DNA of 64,000 nt, from contig JAESSY010000194.1 of assembly GCA_016763855.1 (NCBI GenBank), positions 1 to 64,000 of the forward strand. The letters run 5' to 3'. Of this stretch, positions 42,750-52,725 are shown one piece after another (position 1 is the first letter of the stretch; every line of letters starts with the position of its first letter). Both the position numbers and the translations under genes were made by a program. Origin of the DNA: Pseudomonadales bacterium. Its GTDB lineage: Bacteria; Pseudomonadota; Gammaproteobacteria; Pseudomonadales; Azotimanducaceae. The notes below the pieces were generated by a model that saw only the letters and a list, made by a program, of their open reading frames with translations, was not told the origin of the DNA and ran no database searches.

Positions 42750-43712
42750 ATGGCTTCTACCCATGCAATAAGCAATTTTGATCCAGCGCAGACACTCTGT
42801 CGTCAATTAAGAGCCAATATCGAGACTGTTATTAGAACAAACAACGAGGGCATCAATTGGTTGCTCACAGCCTTTTTAGCCGGAGGTCATGTACTTCTAG
42901 AAGATGTACCGGGAACCGGCAAAACAACGCTGGCGAAGTCTCTGGCAGGATCCATCGAAGCAAAATTTAGCAGAGTGCAGTTTACGCCGGATCTACTCCC
43001 TACAGACATTCTTGGGGTTTCCATATTTGACCAGAATACCCAGAACTTTAGCTTTCGTCAGGGCCCAATTTTCACGCAAATCCTACTTGCTGATGAGATT
43101 AATCGCGCTTCTCCTCGAACCCAATCTGCGCTTCTTGAGGCAATGGGTGAGGGCCAAGTGAGCGTGGACGGAAAACGTTTTGCGTTAGACCCTAACTTTT
43201 TCGTTGTTGCAACCCAAAACCCAGTTGAATTTCACGGCACATACCCCCTCCCCGAAGCACAGATGGACAGGTTTGCGATGCGCTTTGAATTAGGTTACGT
43301 CTCAGCTGACGATGAAATGGATATCCTCAACTCGCAGCAATTTAGTCATCCCTTAGATAGTCTATCGGCGTGCATGAATGAAGATGATGTGAGTTGTATG
43401 AGGATCGCAGCTCAGAATATCCGTATCACAGACGAATTAAAGCGATACATCGTAAGCATTGTGGCCGCTACACGTAATCACAAGGGCGTGCAAATGGGTG
43501 CAAGTCCAAGAGGCAGTATTATGCTGATGAAGTGCGCCCAATCTTTTGCGCTAATCGAAGGTAATGAATTTGTAACACCTGAACTCATTCAGGCCTTAGC
43601 TAAACCCGTCATCGCCCACCGCCTTGCATTGAATTCTGATTCACAATTTTCCGGTGGTGACGCTGAGCAGATCATGCACGAAATAGTTCAGAACACACCT
43701 GTTCCCGTCTGA
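42750..43712 (+). CDS. moxR: MoxR-family AAA+ ATPase
   Basis: 320 aa AAA+ chaperone. Walker A EDVPGTGKTTLAKSLA, Walker B LLADEINRASPRTQSALLEAMGEGQVSVDG, sensor 1 VVATQNPVEFHGTYPLPEAQMDRF. MoxR proteins next to DUF58 and transglutaminase genes are thought to mature metal or secreted complexes, but substrates are mostly unknown. It overlaps the next gene by 1 bp (TGATG). Confidence 0.94.
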   Translation: MASTHAISNFDPAQTLCRQLRANIETVIRTNNEGINWLLTAFLAGGHVLLEDVPGTGKTTLAKSLAGSIEAKFSRVQFTPDLLPTDILGVSIFDQNTQNFSFRQGPIFTQILLADEINRASPRTQSALLEAMGEGQVSVDGKRFALDPNFFVVATQNPVEFHGTYPLPEAQMDRFAMRFELGYVSADDEMDILNSQQFSHPLDSLSACMNEDDVSCMRIAAQNIRITDELKRYIVSIVAATRNHKGVQMGASPRGSIMLMKCAQSFALIEGNEFVTPELIQALAKPVIAHRLALNSDSQFSGGDAEQIMHEIVQNTPVPV

Positions 43713-45037
43713 TGTTTAAGAATTGGATTTATCCTGCCTATGCGCGTTTTTCAAAACCACGACGTACTCAAAAGCGTCGTGGCACAGATAGAGGTCGACT
43801 GATTCAGACCGGCGCTGTTCTTACAGCAATTCTCGGACTCAATACAGATGCGTCCTTAATCTATCAATTATTTGCCTTCCTTTTTTGCTTAACCCTTATC
43901 TCCCGTATTGGGTTAAAATTTCATCATCCTAAAATTTCTCTGACGCGAAATTTACCTTCCTATGCCACAGTAGGAGAAATTTTCGAGTACCAAATTTCCC
44001 TTACCAATATAGGGAATAAGTTAGAGTCTGACTTGCAAATCCGAGACAACCCTTTAGTAGTACCACCATCAAGAGAGCAATTCAAATCTCAAAAAGAGCC
44101 TTTTGAGGATTCCAGAAATGTCTATGACCGATTTATTGGTTTTCACCGCTTTATTTATTTGCAAAGAATCAATACCGGCATCGTCACAGATCAAAGCAAT
44201 GTCCCAGATATTTCTCGACATGCCACGATAGACACTACCATTAAAGCGATTCCTAAAAGACGAGGTATTGTTAGATTTACGAGCACCACAGTCCTACACC
44301 CGGACCCTCTTAATTTGAATCAAGGTATAACCCAAATCGATAACCCGGAATCCTTGATGATATTACCCAAACGATACAAAGTGCCTTCGTCCTTCAACCT
44401 CTCTGGGGGGAGGCATTTTCAGCCTGGGGGAATAAATGCAGCCTGGTCCATCGGCGAATCTGACGAATTTGTCTCACTTCGTGATTACCGCGATGGTGAT
44501 TCGATGAAGAAAATACATTGGGCGAGCACAGCCAAAAGAAACAAACCCGTTGTAAAAGAATATCAAGACGAATACTTTGTTCGTCAGGCACTTGTTCTGG
44601 ATACCAGCTCAGAAAATACCGATACACTCGAAGAAGCTATATCCCTCGCGGCCAGTTTTACACTCACATTAAATAAACCTGATTCTGTTCTTGATCTAAT
44701 CTATCTATCTGACAAACAAGAAATACTCACTTCTGGCCGTGGTACAGATTCTGTAAACAAACAATTGGAAGCGCTTGCCACATTATCCAGATCAAATCTC
44801 GGACTTGATCAATTGATAGATGCAACCCTAACTCATGCACGATTGGTCAGTGCCTACATACTCGTATTGTCAGACTGGACTAAAGAACATAAACGCTTAT
44901 TACAATGCTTAAACTCAGCGAAAATACCGATCATCACTTTTATCATTACCCATGATAAATCAAAATTTTTAAATGAAGATATAGATGCTCATATCATGGA
45001 AATAGGGGAAATTCAGGAATCGCTAAATGCTTTATGA
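43712..45037 (+). CDS. DUF58 (vWA-like) protein
   Basis: 441 aa. Two N-terminal transmembrane helices (near 35-70) precede a beta-rich domain and the DUF58 signature DEFVSLRDYRDGDSMKKIHWASTAKRNKPVVKEYQDEY near 255-290, then a vWA-like end. Membrane-anchored partner of MoxR and of the transglutaminase downstream. Confidence 0.88.
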   Translation: MFKNWIYPAYARFSKPRRTQKRRGTDRGRLIQTGAVLTAILGLNTDASLIYQLFAFLFCLTLISRIGLKFHHPKISLTRNLPSYATVGEIFEYQISLTNIGNKLESDLQIRDNPLVVPPSREQFKSQKEPFEDSRNVYDRFIGFHRFIYLQRINTGIVTDQSNVPDISRHATIDTTIKAIPKRRGIVRFTSTTVLHPDPLNLNQGITQIDNPESLMILPKRYKVPSSFNLSGGRHFQPGGINAAWSIGESDEFVSLRDYRDGDSMKKIHWASTAKRNKPVVKEYQDEYFVRQALVLDTSSENTDTLEEAISLAASFTLTLNKPDSVLDLIYLSDKQEILTSGRGTDSVNKQLEALATLSRSNLGLDQLIDATLTHARLVSAYILVLSDWTKEHKRLLQCLNSAKIPIITFIITHDKSKFLNEDIDAHIMEIGEIQESLNAL

Positions 45038-45055
45038 AGCCATTATAAATTTGTT

Positions 45056-47038
45056 ATGAATCTGCGATATATACAATTTTTTGCCCTCATTGGCTGGGGA
45101 ATTCAATCCGAGCTTCTGGCTTTTGCGATTCCAATAGCCATCATTTGGGAAGCCCAATTTCTTATTCGGCATCGATGGACATTAACGCAACAAGATTTTT
45201 ATCGCACTTCCGATCTTACCAGCGTCGCACTAATCGGTATGTTCATATTCCTTTATCTCAACCGCGCTGAATATCACTTTCTGATAACACTCATTAATTG
45301 GTTGCCTATTTTGATATTCCCGTTAGTGATTGTCATAGCCTACAGTACCACAGAACGTATGACGCTGGACGTCCTCTTCTACTCTTTAAGGCGACAAAAA
45401 CAAGAGATTATCCAACATTGGGATATGAACTACATCTTGTTTACTTTCTGCATTTTCTCTACCGCCACAAACAAACAAGACTATAGTTTCTACTTCCCCT
45501 TTAGTGCTCTCCTCATCACTTTGGCCTTGATGAGGATAAGATCAAAACGCTACAAATTGAGTGTCTGGATTCTGCTATTGGCGATTTCCTTTTTGGCTGC
45601 CTTTGGACTTCAAAAAGCCCAGCGAGAAAGTCATCTCGAGCTAAAGCAGAGAGCACAAATCTGGTTAACCAATTGGGTTCAACAGCGCAATAATCCGGCA
45701 AAATATCTATCAGCAATCGGAAGTGTCGGTCAACTCAAAGTATCGGACAAAATTTTGTTTCGCGTCCATTCCCCAAACAATGATCCCATTCCCTCTCTAC
45801 TGCAAGAAGCCAGTTACGATCACCCTAGTGGAAATGATTGGAGCGTCATGGATGCAAATTTTACAACTATTGATCACCTTGATGATTTTAAATGGCAGCT
45901 AACAAATGAAAAACAGGTGACAGATAAAGGGCAGTTTACAAATAAAAAGAAGGCAGAGCATCAGCTAGATATTTATCTTGAATTTTATAATGACACTGCA
46001 ATCGTCCCCCTGCCTTCAGGTACAACACTAATTGATGACTTACCCGCACTTGAGATCAGGCGAAATTACTATGGCACAATTCAGGCAAGAGGCTTAGTAC
46101 CCAGCCCACGATACAAAATACAACGCCAGGCGGGTCAAAATTTTAATGGCCCTCCCACAAAAATAGATACCTATGTTCCGACAAGATTCAGCCCGTTAAT
46201 CAGCGACATTATTGACGCGCACCAACTAAAATCTGACGAAGCAATAAACAGCCTGTTTCGCTATTTTAAAAATTTCAGATACAGCCTTTATCAAAACGAA
46301 GCTGCAAAAGAAAAACCAATCCAATACTTCCTTCAAACCAGTCAAGCAGGACACTGCGAGTATTTTGCCAGCAGCACTGTTTACTTATTACGAGGTATGG
46401 GAATACCAGCAAGATATGTCGTCGGTTATTCAGTACAGGAATATAGCGATTTACTAGACATGTATATTGTACGCCAAAGGCACGCCCATGCATGGGCTAT
46501 CGCCTATATCGATGACAAGTGGCAAGTTGTAGATACCACCCCAGGGATTTGGTTGGACGAAGAAGCGGCCCAAGGGTTTTTCGCGCAACCCCTTTTTGAT
46601 TTGATTGCCAACACCAGCTTTATGATTCAGATTTGGTGGAATGCTCAAAAAATTGAAGACTATGAAAATAGTCTCTACGGAATTGGGGCAATATTGAGCC
46701 TAATCTTATTGTGGAGAATTATGATCGGCGAAAAGGTCATTATTAAAAAGGAAGAGGAGGAAACCACATTTGGTAACAGTTTAAGTTTTGGTACCGACTC
46801 TCCCTTCTTTGGGCTAGAAGAACAACTCCAAAAGCGAGGATTCACCCGGGGCAAAGGAGAACTGCTTGAACCCTGGCTTTCACGGATAGGTTTCTCTCAC
46901 CTATTACGCTTGTTACCGAGACACAATATCTGGCGTTTTGATCCAGAGGGCTTATCTCCTGAACAACAAGCTTCTCTCGCAGAAGACGTAGCGCATGAAC
47001 TCGACAAGTTGAATGAAGACTTACCTAGAAATTCGTGA
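45056..47038 (+). CDS. tgpA: TgpA-like transmembrane transglutaminase
   Basis: 660 aa. About six N-terminal transmembrane helices, then a periplasmic transglutaminase-like domain with catalytic Cys (GHCEYFASSTVYLLRGMGIPARYVVGY), His (RQRHAHAWAIAYI) and Asp (WQVVDTTP), one further transmembrane helix near 545-562 and a short C-terminal cytosolic domain. Pseudomonas TgpA is essential and lies in the same moxR-DUF58-tgpA arrangement. It starts 18 bp after the DUF58 gene. Confidence 0.93.
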   Translation: MNLRYIQFFALIGWGIQSELLAFAIPIAIIWEAQFLIRHRWTLTQQDFYRTSDLTSVALIGMFIFLYLNRAEYHFLITLINWLPILIFPLVIVIAYSTTERMTLDVLFYSLRRQKQEIIQHWDMNYILFTFCIFSTATNKQDYSFYFPFSALLITLALMRIRSKRYKLSVWILLLAISFLAAFGLQKAQRESHLELKQRAQIWLTNWVQQRNNPAKYLSAIGSVGQLKVSDKILFRVHSPNNDPIPSLLQEASYDHPSGNDWSVMDANFTTIDHLDDFKWQLTNEKQVTDKGQFTNKKKAEHQLDIYLEFYNDTAIVPLPSGTTLIDDLPALEIRRNYYGTIQARGLVPSPRYKIQRQAGQNFNGPPTKIDTYVPTRFSPLISDIIDAHQLKSDEAINSLFRYFKNFRYSLYQNEAAKEKPIQYFLQTSQAGHCEYFASSTVYLLRGMGIPARYVVGYSVQEYSDLLDMYIVRQRHAHAWAIAYIDDKWQVVDTTPGIWLDEEAAQGFFAQPLFDLIANTSFMIQIWWNAQKIEDYENSLYGIGAILSLILLWRIMIGEKVIIKKEEEETTFGNSLSFGTDSPFFGLEEQLQKRGFTRGKGELLEPWLSRIGFSHLLRLLPRHNIWRFDPEGLSPEQQASLAEDVAHELDKLNEDLPRNS

Positions 47039-47124
47039 TATTCACAAGAATAGAGTCCATTCTTATTAAAGTGCGACGAGCAGCATTTCTGGTTCAATTG
47101 CCTACAGAATATGTGCTGAATGCG

Positions 47125-47130
47125 TATAAT
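47125..47130 (+). promoter_or_regulatory. -10 element (TATAAT) before the SIS-domain gene
   Basis: A perfect TATAAT preceded by TGCG lies 40 bp before the TTG start of the isomerase gene. A -35 match is weak (TTGCCT at longer than usual spacing). Confidence 0.5.
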
Positions 47131-47169
47131 GCGCGACTAACTTAATGCTATATCTAATCGGGAGTAACT

Positions 47170-47778
47170 TTGAACATACAAAAGCGCATGTCCGAGATCA
47201 TTCATAGTGAAGCAGCTGCCATTCAAAATATTAAGGTCAACGACGATTTTGAGCGTGCTGTCAATTTGATGTTGAACTGTGAAGGAAAGATCATTACAAC
47301 CGGTATCGGTAAAGCCGGCTATATTGCCAATAAATTCGCCGCCACAATGGCTTCTACTGGCACACCGGCATTCTTTGTTCACCCAGCAGAAGCTGGACAC
47401 GGTGATATGGGAATGATCTCTGAACAGGATATTATCATTGCATTTTCGACTAGCGGAAAATCAATCGAGGTTTTGGAAATGCTAGAGAACGCTAGCCACC
47501 TCGGTGTAACCCATATTATCGGGATTACCTCTCACATTGATTCGCCACTACGAGATTACAGCAAAATTGTATTAGATATGGGTGAGGATATTGTAGAAGC
47601 CTGCCCACTCAAATTAGCGCCAAGCGCGAGCATCGCTGTTATGTTGGCCATTAGCGATGCGCTTGCACTAACCCTAATGGAGTTAAAAGGCATTACTAGT
47701 CATGATTATGGAATGCGCCATCACAAGGGTTATCTCGGTAGCATCACTCGCAAGCAACATAAGTATGACAATGAATGA
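47170..47778 (+). CDS. SIS-domain arabinose 5-phosphate isomerase-like protein lacking CBS domains
   Basis: 202 aa. KdsD/GutQ signature sequence is intact: TTGIGKAGYIANKFAATMASTGTPAFFVHPAEAGHGDMGM, then FSTSGKSIE and CPLKLAPSASIAVMLAISDALALTLMELKGI. It converts ribulose 5-phosphate to arabinose 5-phosphate in the KdsD family, a step of Kdo synthesis. KdsD carries two CBS domains after the SIS domain and is about 320-330 aa; here the protein ends at YLGSITRKQHKYDNE, so they are absent. TTG 47170 has GGAG at good spacing. Kdo genes are not adjacent. Confidence 0.85.
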   Translation: MNIQKRMSEIIHSEAAAIQNIKVNDDFERAVNLMLNCEGKIITTGIGKAGYIANKFAATMASTGTPAFFVHPAEAGHGDMGMISEQDIIIAFSTSGKSIEVLEMLENASHLGVTHIIGITSHIDSPLRDYSKIVLDMGEDIVEACPLKLAPSASIAVMLAISDALALTLMELKGITSHDYGMRHHKGYLGSITRKQHKYDNE

Positions 47779-47913
47779 AACTTCTTCAGTATGAGCACTC
47801 TAAGTAATTTCTGCCTCTAAGATTAATGGTGCCAAGTTTTTCCAAATGACGATCTTAGCGCATTTACGATAAGCGACTGCATTACTCAATATTGTGACTA
47901 ACATAAGTATTAA

Positions 47914-49563
47914 ATGAATTTTTCTTTGAACACAAAATCGACATTACTTTTATTTTTGCCCTTTTTTCTTTCAGCTTGTTCTTTCAACAATATTCTTGTT
48001 GATACAGGAGGTGAAAACACTATCTATGAAGCTCCCCAATCTAGCCCTAAACCGGATTCGATTTCACTACGACGTCAATTCGAGAATGACATTGCAAAAA
48101 AACTACTAGCAAGCGTTCAAAAAGTCCCAAAACACATTATTCCAAGTCATCAAGAACTTATCGAACAACATTTGAAGCTTAAGGCTGTTCTTAAGCACCT
48201 ATCTCGCTTGGATGAAAGTTTGCTCAGACCAACACTTAGACACGCGATTCACGAAAAACAAATGGTTGAAATTTCATTATCCCAAGCAATAACGAACTGG
48301 GGGCATAGAAATCATCTGCAAGACCTTCATAAATTACTGCCACCTTTAAGTTTTGCCCAACATTCAAATACTAAAATTCTAAAGATCAAACAAGACATCA
48401 TCAATTCAAACCAAGGGCTTCAAAGAATACGATCGAATCTTTCTCTGGGCAGCACTTTTCAGTTCTCAAAGCCCATAATTTCTGAAGCCAAAAAGCGATG
48501 TCTTAAACTCACTAGCCTCGAAAACAATCCCATACTCACAAGGTATCAACAAATATTGTTGTACTCCGACATGAGCCAATCTAAACAAAAGCTAGATTAC
48601 CAAAGCTTAGAACTAGCATTCAGACATGATGTTGTGCCAGCTTATGAAGCGTTTTGCAGATTCCTAGTAGAGCTGGAATCCTCCAAACTAATTGCTGCAA
48701 CGCCAACAGATAAGTTAAAAAATGAAGCTGATCTCGACTATCAGTCTGAACTCAAACAACTTAACACTGCACTTGCGCCAATTCACTCAGCAATAAACGA
48801 GATCCTGATACCACTCCCACAGTCGAACCTTTGGCAGATTTACGACGCTCACCAACAGACTCCTAAAGACAAGCAAGCGCTTCTTGATCAGCTAACGCAA
48901 TTTGTAGCCGATTTACACTATGGGCTGAAGCTTTGGTTCAATGATCCCCTAGAGCGAGAAGTGTTAATCGCTGCGGATGACGAAATAGGAACAGTGCCAT
49001 TTTATTATCAATCGAATACCGCTTTCTTTGATCTATCCCTTCTGGCGAAATTACCTTCCTTTGAACTTGAGACCCTAAGCTACCAATTTGCGCTACCCGG
49101 TATGCATATGTTGAATTATGCAAGCTCATATGAAAACAATCCTCTATGGCAAGAATTTGCTCATGCTTGGTCATTATACGTTTTGAACTTACCTGAAGCA
49201 CCGGTCTACTATTCTCATTCTCTGTCCAGAATCGCAGCACTTTCAAGAAAGAAGTTAGCCATTCACAAAGCAATCGTAGATATCAACTTACAGCTTGGTC
49301 GCTGGTCGCCAGAAACGGCCCAAACCTACTTAATGAAAGAAACCCCATATCCCATTGAATTTATTCAAAAGCAATTAGCCATGATCTTGGCCACACCGGG
49401 ACAAGCACGCAATATTTGGTTCATTTCGGAGGAAATCAAATCTCTATGGCAATTAGACCACGGCCTTTCTATAAAGGAATTTCATGACAGAATTCTTGCA
49501 TTCGCCCCTGCAAATCTTGAATTCCTGAAAAATCAGATGCCCGCAATTCTGCAGCAAAAATAA
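47914..49563 (+). CDS. Lipoprotein of the DUF885 family with a degenerate metal site
   Basis: 549 aa. An N-terminal signal peptide ends in the lipobox FLSAC. The C-terminal 170 residues follow the DUF885 layout: active-site block, FAHAWSLY, then AIVDINLQLGRWSPETAQTYL, an ATPGQARNIWF block and SIKEFHDRILAFAPANLEFL. The family's zinc motif HExxPGHH reads QFALPGMH here, and the later Glu of FVEGWALY is His. The catalytic ligands are therefore gone and a hydrolase activity is unlikely; a binding or scaffold role is inferred. The 300-residue helical N-terminal part is poorly conserved. Confidence 0.75.
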   Translation: MNFSLNTKSTLLLFLPFFLSACSFNNILVDTGGENTIYEAPQSSPKPDSISLRRQFENDIAKKLLASVQKVPKHIIPSHQELIEQHLKLKAVLKHLSRLDESLLRPTLRHAIHEKQMVEISLSQAITNWGHRNHLQDLHKLLPPLSFAQHSNTKILKIKQDIINSNQGLQRIRSNLSLGSTFQFSKPIISEAKKRCLKLTSLENNPILTRYQQILLYSDMSQSKQKLDYQSLELAFRHDVVPAYEAFCRFLVELESSKLIAATPTDKLKNEADLDYQSELKQLNTALAPIHSAINEILIPLPQSNLWQIYDAHQQTPKDKQALLDQLTQFVADLHYGLKLWFNDPLEREVLIAADDEIGTVPFYYQSNTAFFDLSLLAKLPSFELETLSYQFALPGMHMLNYASSYENNPLWQEFAHAWSLYVLNLPEAPVYYSHSLSRIAALSRKKLAIHKAIVDINLQLGRWSPETAQTYLMKETPYPIEFIQKQLAMILATPGQARNIWFISEEIKSLWQLDHGLSIKEFHDRILAFAPANLEFLKNQMPAILQQK

Positions 49564-49842
49564 GAGCCGCTAGCTTTAATTTGATCCGAGTTGAATTCTG
49601 CTTTTGGATTTTCGCTTACGGGCGGTATTAACAACATCAAAACACACAGCACCATTATCTATCTCAATAGTACATTACTCACAATCCCTTCTCCTTATTG
49701 ATACCTTACTAACAAGCGGGTGTGCTTTTCTGGTGGAAGGATGCAAATTTTCACTCCTCTGGCGACTAGTTAAATTTTTTTATTACATTGCAGAGGGCTA
49801 GAAATGGTTATCATTGCCTGAAAAACTCGCGCTAAACTTATA

Positions 49843-50637
49843 TCAAGCTAAGAGTTGGCCGAGCAGCACACGGATATGATTTACATCAAAAGGTTTGTCG
49901 CAAACAGCAGAAACACCAGATTTCAACACAGAATCAAGTCGCGCTTCATCATTCTCTGAAGTCACCATCAATATCGGTATGCTCGACTGGGTACTGTGAT
50001 TTCTAATATGACTCGTCAGCTTTTCTCCATCCATTTCAGGCATATTATAGTCAGTAATAACCAAATCAAAGATGGTTTCCTTCATAATCTCAACGGCTTC
50101 TGTACCGTCATTTACTAAGGATATTTTTTCCATACCCATTTTTCTAAGCAGATTTCGGATATGTTTTCTTGCGGTTGAACTATCGTCCACAATTAAAATG
50201 TGTAATTCTTCAGCGTCAAAAGCCGCGCTCCTAAACTCTTCGGGATCAATATAATCCGCGGCTGTTTGTAGAGCCATCTTCATATCTTCTACATTAAAGG
50301 GCTTGGGCAAGATAGCCATCACTCCTGCCTGTTTTAACGCTTCAAGGTTTTTCCATTTGCTTTCACTCGATATCAGCATAAAGGGCGTATCTTTGAGATC
50401 GGCGTGTTCTCTCATACGAATCAATAGATCAGACCCCGTCATCTGCTCAAGATACATACTGCTAATCACGAGGTCAGGGGCTCCTTTTTCCAGGCTATTC
50501 CATGCCGTATCAACGGTCGAAAAACATTCAACATTACGATTCCCCGCGTCAGCAAGGCGAGTCGTGATGATTTTCCGCTGTGTGGGGGATGGCTCAAGCA
50601 ACAAAATGGATAATTGATCAATAGAGAGGCGAGACAT
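49843..50637 (-). CDS. Two-receiver response regulator (REC-REC) without output domain
   Basis: 264 aa. The first receiver (about 8-125) has LLLEPSPT in place of the acidic pair and LVISSMYLEQMTG in place of the phospho-acceptor Asp, so it cannot be phosphorylated normally. The second (about 145-262) is intact: LIVDDSSTARK, VITDYNMPEMDGE, VTSEN and CDKPF. It resembles CheY-type regulators that work by protein contact. No kinase is adjacent; the hybrid kinases in the window are possible sources of phosphate. Confidence 0.9.
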   Translation of the reverse strand: MSRLSIDQLSILLLEPSPTQRKIITTRLADAGNRNVECFSTVDTAWNSLEKGAPDLVISSMYLEQMTGSDLLIRMREHADLKDTPFMLISSESKWKNLEALKQAGVMAILPKPFNVEDMKMALQTAADYIDPEEFRSAAFDAEELHILIVDDSSTARKHIRNLLRKMGMEKISLVNDGTEAVEIMKETIFDLVITDYNMPEMDGEKLTSHIRNHSTQSSIPILMVTSENDEARLDSVLKSGVSAVCDKPFDVNHIRVLLGQLLA

Positions 50638-50720
50638 AGTTTTTTCTTCAGCTTCTGATGTACTTAAGTGTAGCGCTAAAAACCTAAGTCGCTAGTCGAA
50701 AATTCTCAAATCACAGCCTA

Positions 50721-51170
50721 TCAAATTACAGCTCGCCAACGCTTCCTGTTCGCTCTCCCCCCTCGATAACAATTAGACATGGCTTCCGATATTTTCAGCT
50801 CAAACAACTGATAACTCGATGCAGGGCGATAATGACAGATTGATTCAGCCAATAATCGGACATCCTCATCACTCACATATTCAGCCAATCCTCTAATTTG
50901 AAATTCCCCACTACTCCCAGAGCTATCAGACATACTACAGTGCAGTGAGAATTGACTATTGTGATGAAAATCACGGACTTTACTAGATTCAGGTTCCGCA
51001 AAGATAAAACATGAGCCCTCTCCAACCAATGCTGTAACTGGATGAATGCGAGGAGCGCCATTCTCTCTGACAGTTGCAAGATAACTCACTTTTCCATCAA
51101 TTCGTTTTTGACCAAAATGTGCGATTTCTGGTGCTTGTTCGGAAAATATTGCCCAAGATAACGCTGTCAA
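50721..51170 (-). CDS. Pyridoxamine 5'-phosphate oxidase-like FMN-binding protein
   Basis: 149 aa, split-barrel flavin fold. SYLATVRENGAPRIHPVTALVGEGSCFIFAE and SSKVRDFHHNSQFSLHC are typical of the PPOX-class F420/FMN proteins of unknown substrate, as is the FQIRGLAEYVSDEDVR segment. The C-terminus is Arg-rich. Function undefined. Confidence 0.82.
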   Translation of the reverse strand: MTALSWAIFSEQAPEIAHFGQKRIDGKVSYLATVRENGAPRIHPVTALVGEGSCFIFAEPESSKVRDFHHNSQFSLHCSMSDSSGSSGEFQIRGLAEYVSDEDVRLLAESICHYRPASSYQLFELKISEAMSNCYRGGRANRKRWRAVI

Positions 51171-51307
51171 CTAAATCCTCCTGTACTTGTTTTCTTATTA
51201 TTATCGCGATCTTAGGTCTCTCGGCATCTCGACCACGCTAAACCTAGTAATTTCAGAATATAGCAATAATGGTTTAGTATCGAGCTAACAAAAAAAGGAA
51301 ACGTGTT

Positions 51308-52474
51308 ATGAACCAGGATTTTCCGCTTGCAGATCTAAGGGTTCTCGATTTATCAAGGGTGTTGGCAGGTCCTTTTGCAGGGCGCATGCTCTCAGATCTG
51401 GGTGCAGAGGTTGTAAAGGTAGAGCCACCTAATTTTGATGTCACTCGAAATTGGGGAGCAAAAACCGGTTCAATATCTGGCTACTACCATCAACAAAATG
51501 CTGGCAAGAAAAATATTTCAATCAACCTAAAAAATGACGCGGGTGTCGAACTTCTCAAATCCCTTTTAAAGAAAACAGATATTCTAATCGAAAATTTTCG
51601 CCCTGATGTCATGTCACGACTTGGTCTGGGCTGGGATAGTCTGCACGAACTCAATCCACGACTGATCATGCTATCTATCTCGGGCTTTGGTCATAATGGT
51701 CCAGAATCCAAAAGAGCAGCATATGCGCCAATAATCCATGCTGAAACTGGCAGTATTCAACGCCAGGCAGAGAAGAGTGAGGGAAAACAAGTGGAAATGT
51801 GTATGTCCTTCGCTGACACAAATGCGGGTTTGCACGGCTTAGTCGGCCTTCTCGCTGCTGTCCATCAGCGCCACCGATCTGGCCAGGGACAGCACATTGA
51901 TATTGCCATGGTTGATGCCATGCTCGCGACTGACGATCAAACACATTATTACTTGGACGATGTAGATGTGAATACAGCTGCCAGTGAAGTATGGGACGCC
52001 ACTGGAGGCGCTATAATCCTCGCTGGAGACTTTCGATATATCTGGCAACAAGCTGTAACTAGCATGGGTGTTAAGGATCCCACGCCTATGGGCGCATCAC
52101 TCCCGGTGAAAATTAAATGTCGCAGAGACGCTTTCTCTGACTATCTTAATTCTCACGATGACAGAGATACTCTCGTCGCCCAATTGGATAAAGCGAACCT
52201 CGCTTGGGGTAACGTTTTTGAATCGATTACTTATCTACAAGATTCGCCTACTTTGAAGCACAGAAACAGCATTGTTGCTGTTGATGATAGGCATGGCGGA
52301 ACCCGTCCCACCTTTCAAAGCCCTTATCGCTTTTCTGACGCACCTTCCGGTGTCCGGGCTGGCGCACCATTTCAGGGTGAACACAACAATTCGATACTTA
52401 CTGAATGGCTGAACATGTCACCTAAGGAAATCGAAACACTAACGGAAAACAAGGTTCTTGTTTCGGAGCAATAG
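51308..52474 (+). CDS. Family III CoA-transferase (CaiB/BaiF)
   Basis: 388 aa. LRVLDLSRVLAGPFAGRMLSDLGAEVVKVEPP at the start, then LLKKTDILIENFRPDVMSRLGLGWDSL; the catalytic Asp is in MSFADTNAGLHGLVGLLAAVHQRHRSGQGQHIDIAMVDAML. It moves CoA between acids, for example in bile-acid or carnitine-like degradation. The acyl acceptor is unknown. ATG 51308 has GGAAACG upstream. It stands alone. Confidence 0.93.
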   Translation: MNQDFPLADLRVLDLSRVLAGPFAGRMLSDLGAEVVKVEPPNFDVTRNWGAKTGSISGYYHQQNAGKKNISINLKNDAGVELLKSLLKKTDILIENFRPDVMSRLGLGWDSLHELNPRLIMLSISGFGHNGPESKRAAYAPIIHAETGSIQRQAEKSEGKQVEMCMSFADTNAGLHGLVGLLAAVHQRHRSGQGQHIDIAMVDAMLATDDQTHYYLDDVDVNTAASEVWDATGGAIILAGDFRYIWQQAVTSMGVKDPTPMGASLPVKIKCRRDAFSDYLNSHDDRDTLVAQLDKANLAWGNVFESITYLQDSPTLKHRNSIVAVDDRHGGTRPTFQSPYRFSDAPSGVRAGAPFQGEHNNSILTEWLNMSPKEIETLTENKVLVSEQ

Positions 52475-52725
52475 TTTCAAAACACTATTTTAAAAAAATG
52501 ACTAGATGGATTCTCCAATTGCGCTGGCAAAGCTCGGTAATTCTTTCCTGTAATCTTCCCAACACCCTAGTGATGAATGATATATAGGCTGTCGGATCTG
52601 CATAAAACTAGCAGTTTTTCACAACTCACATGATACATACGCACACCAAAAAGTGTCTGCCAATGGCTCATGAAACGACACGACATTAGGCTTGAGGGAT
52701 ATCGCCTTTTCTATTAATTTGACGA

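Noticed and set aside
49604-49801. 65-aa ORF after the DUF885 gene
   Set aside because: No ribosome site, no family likeness and mixed composition.
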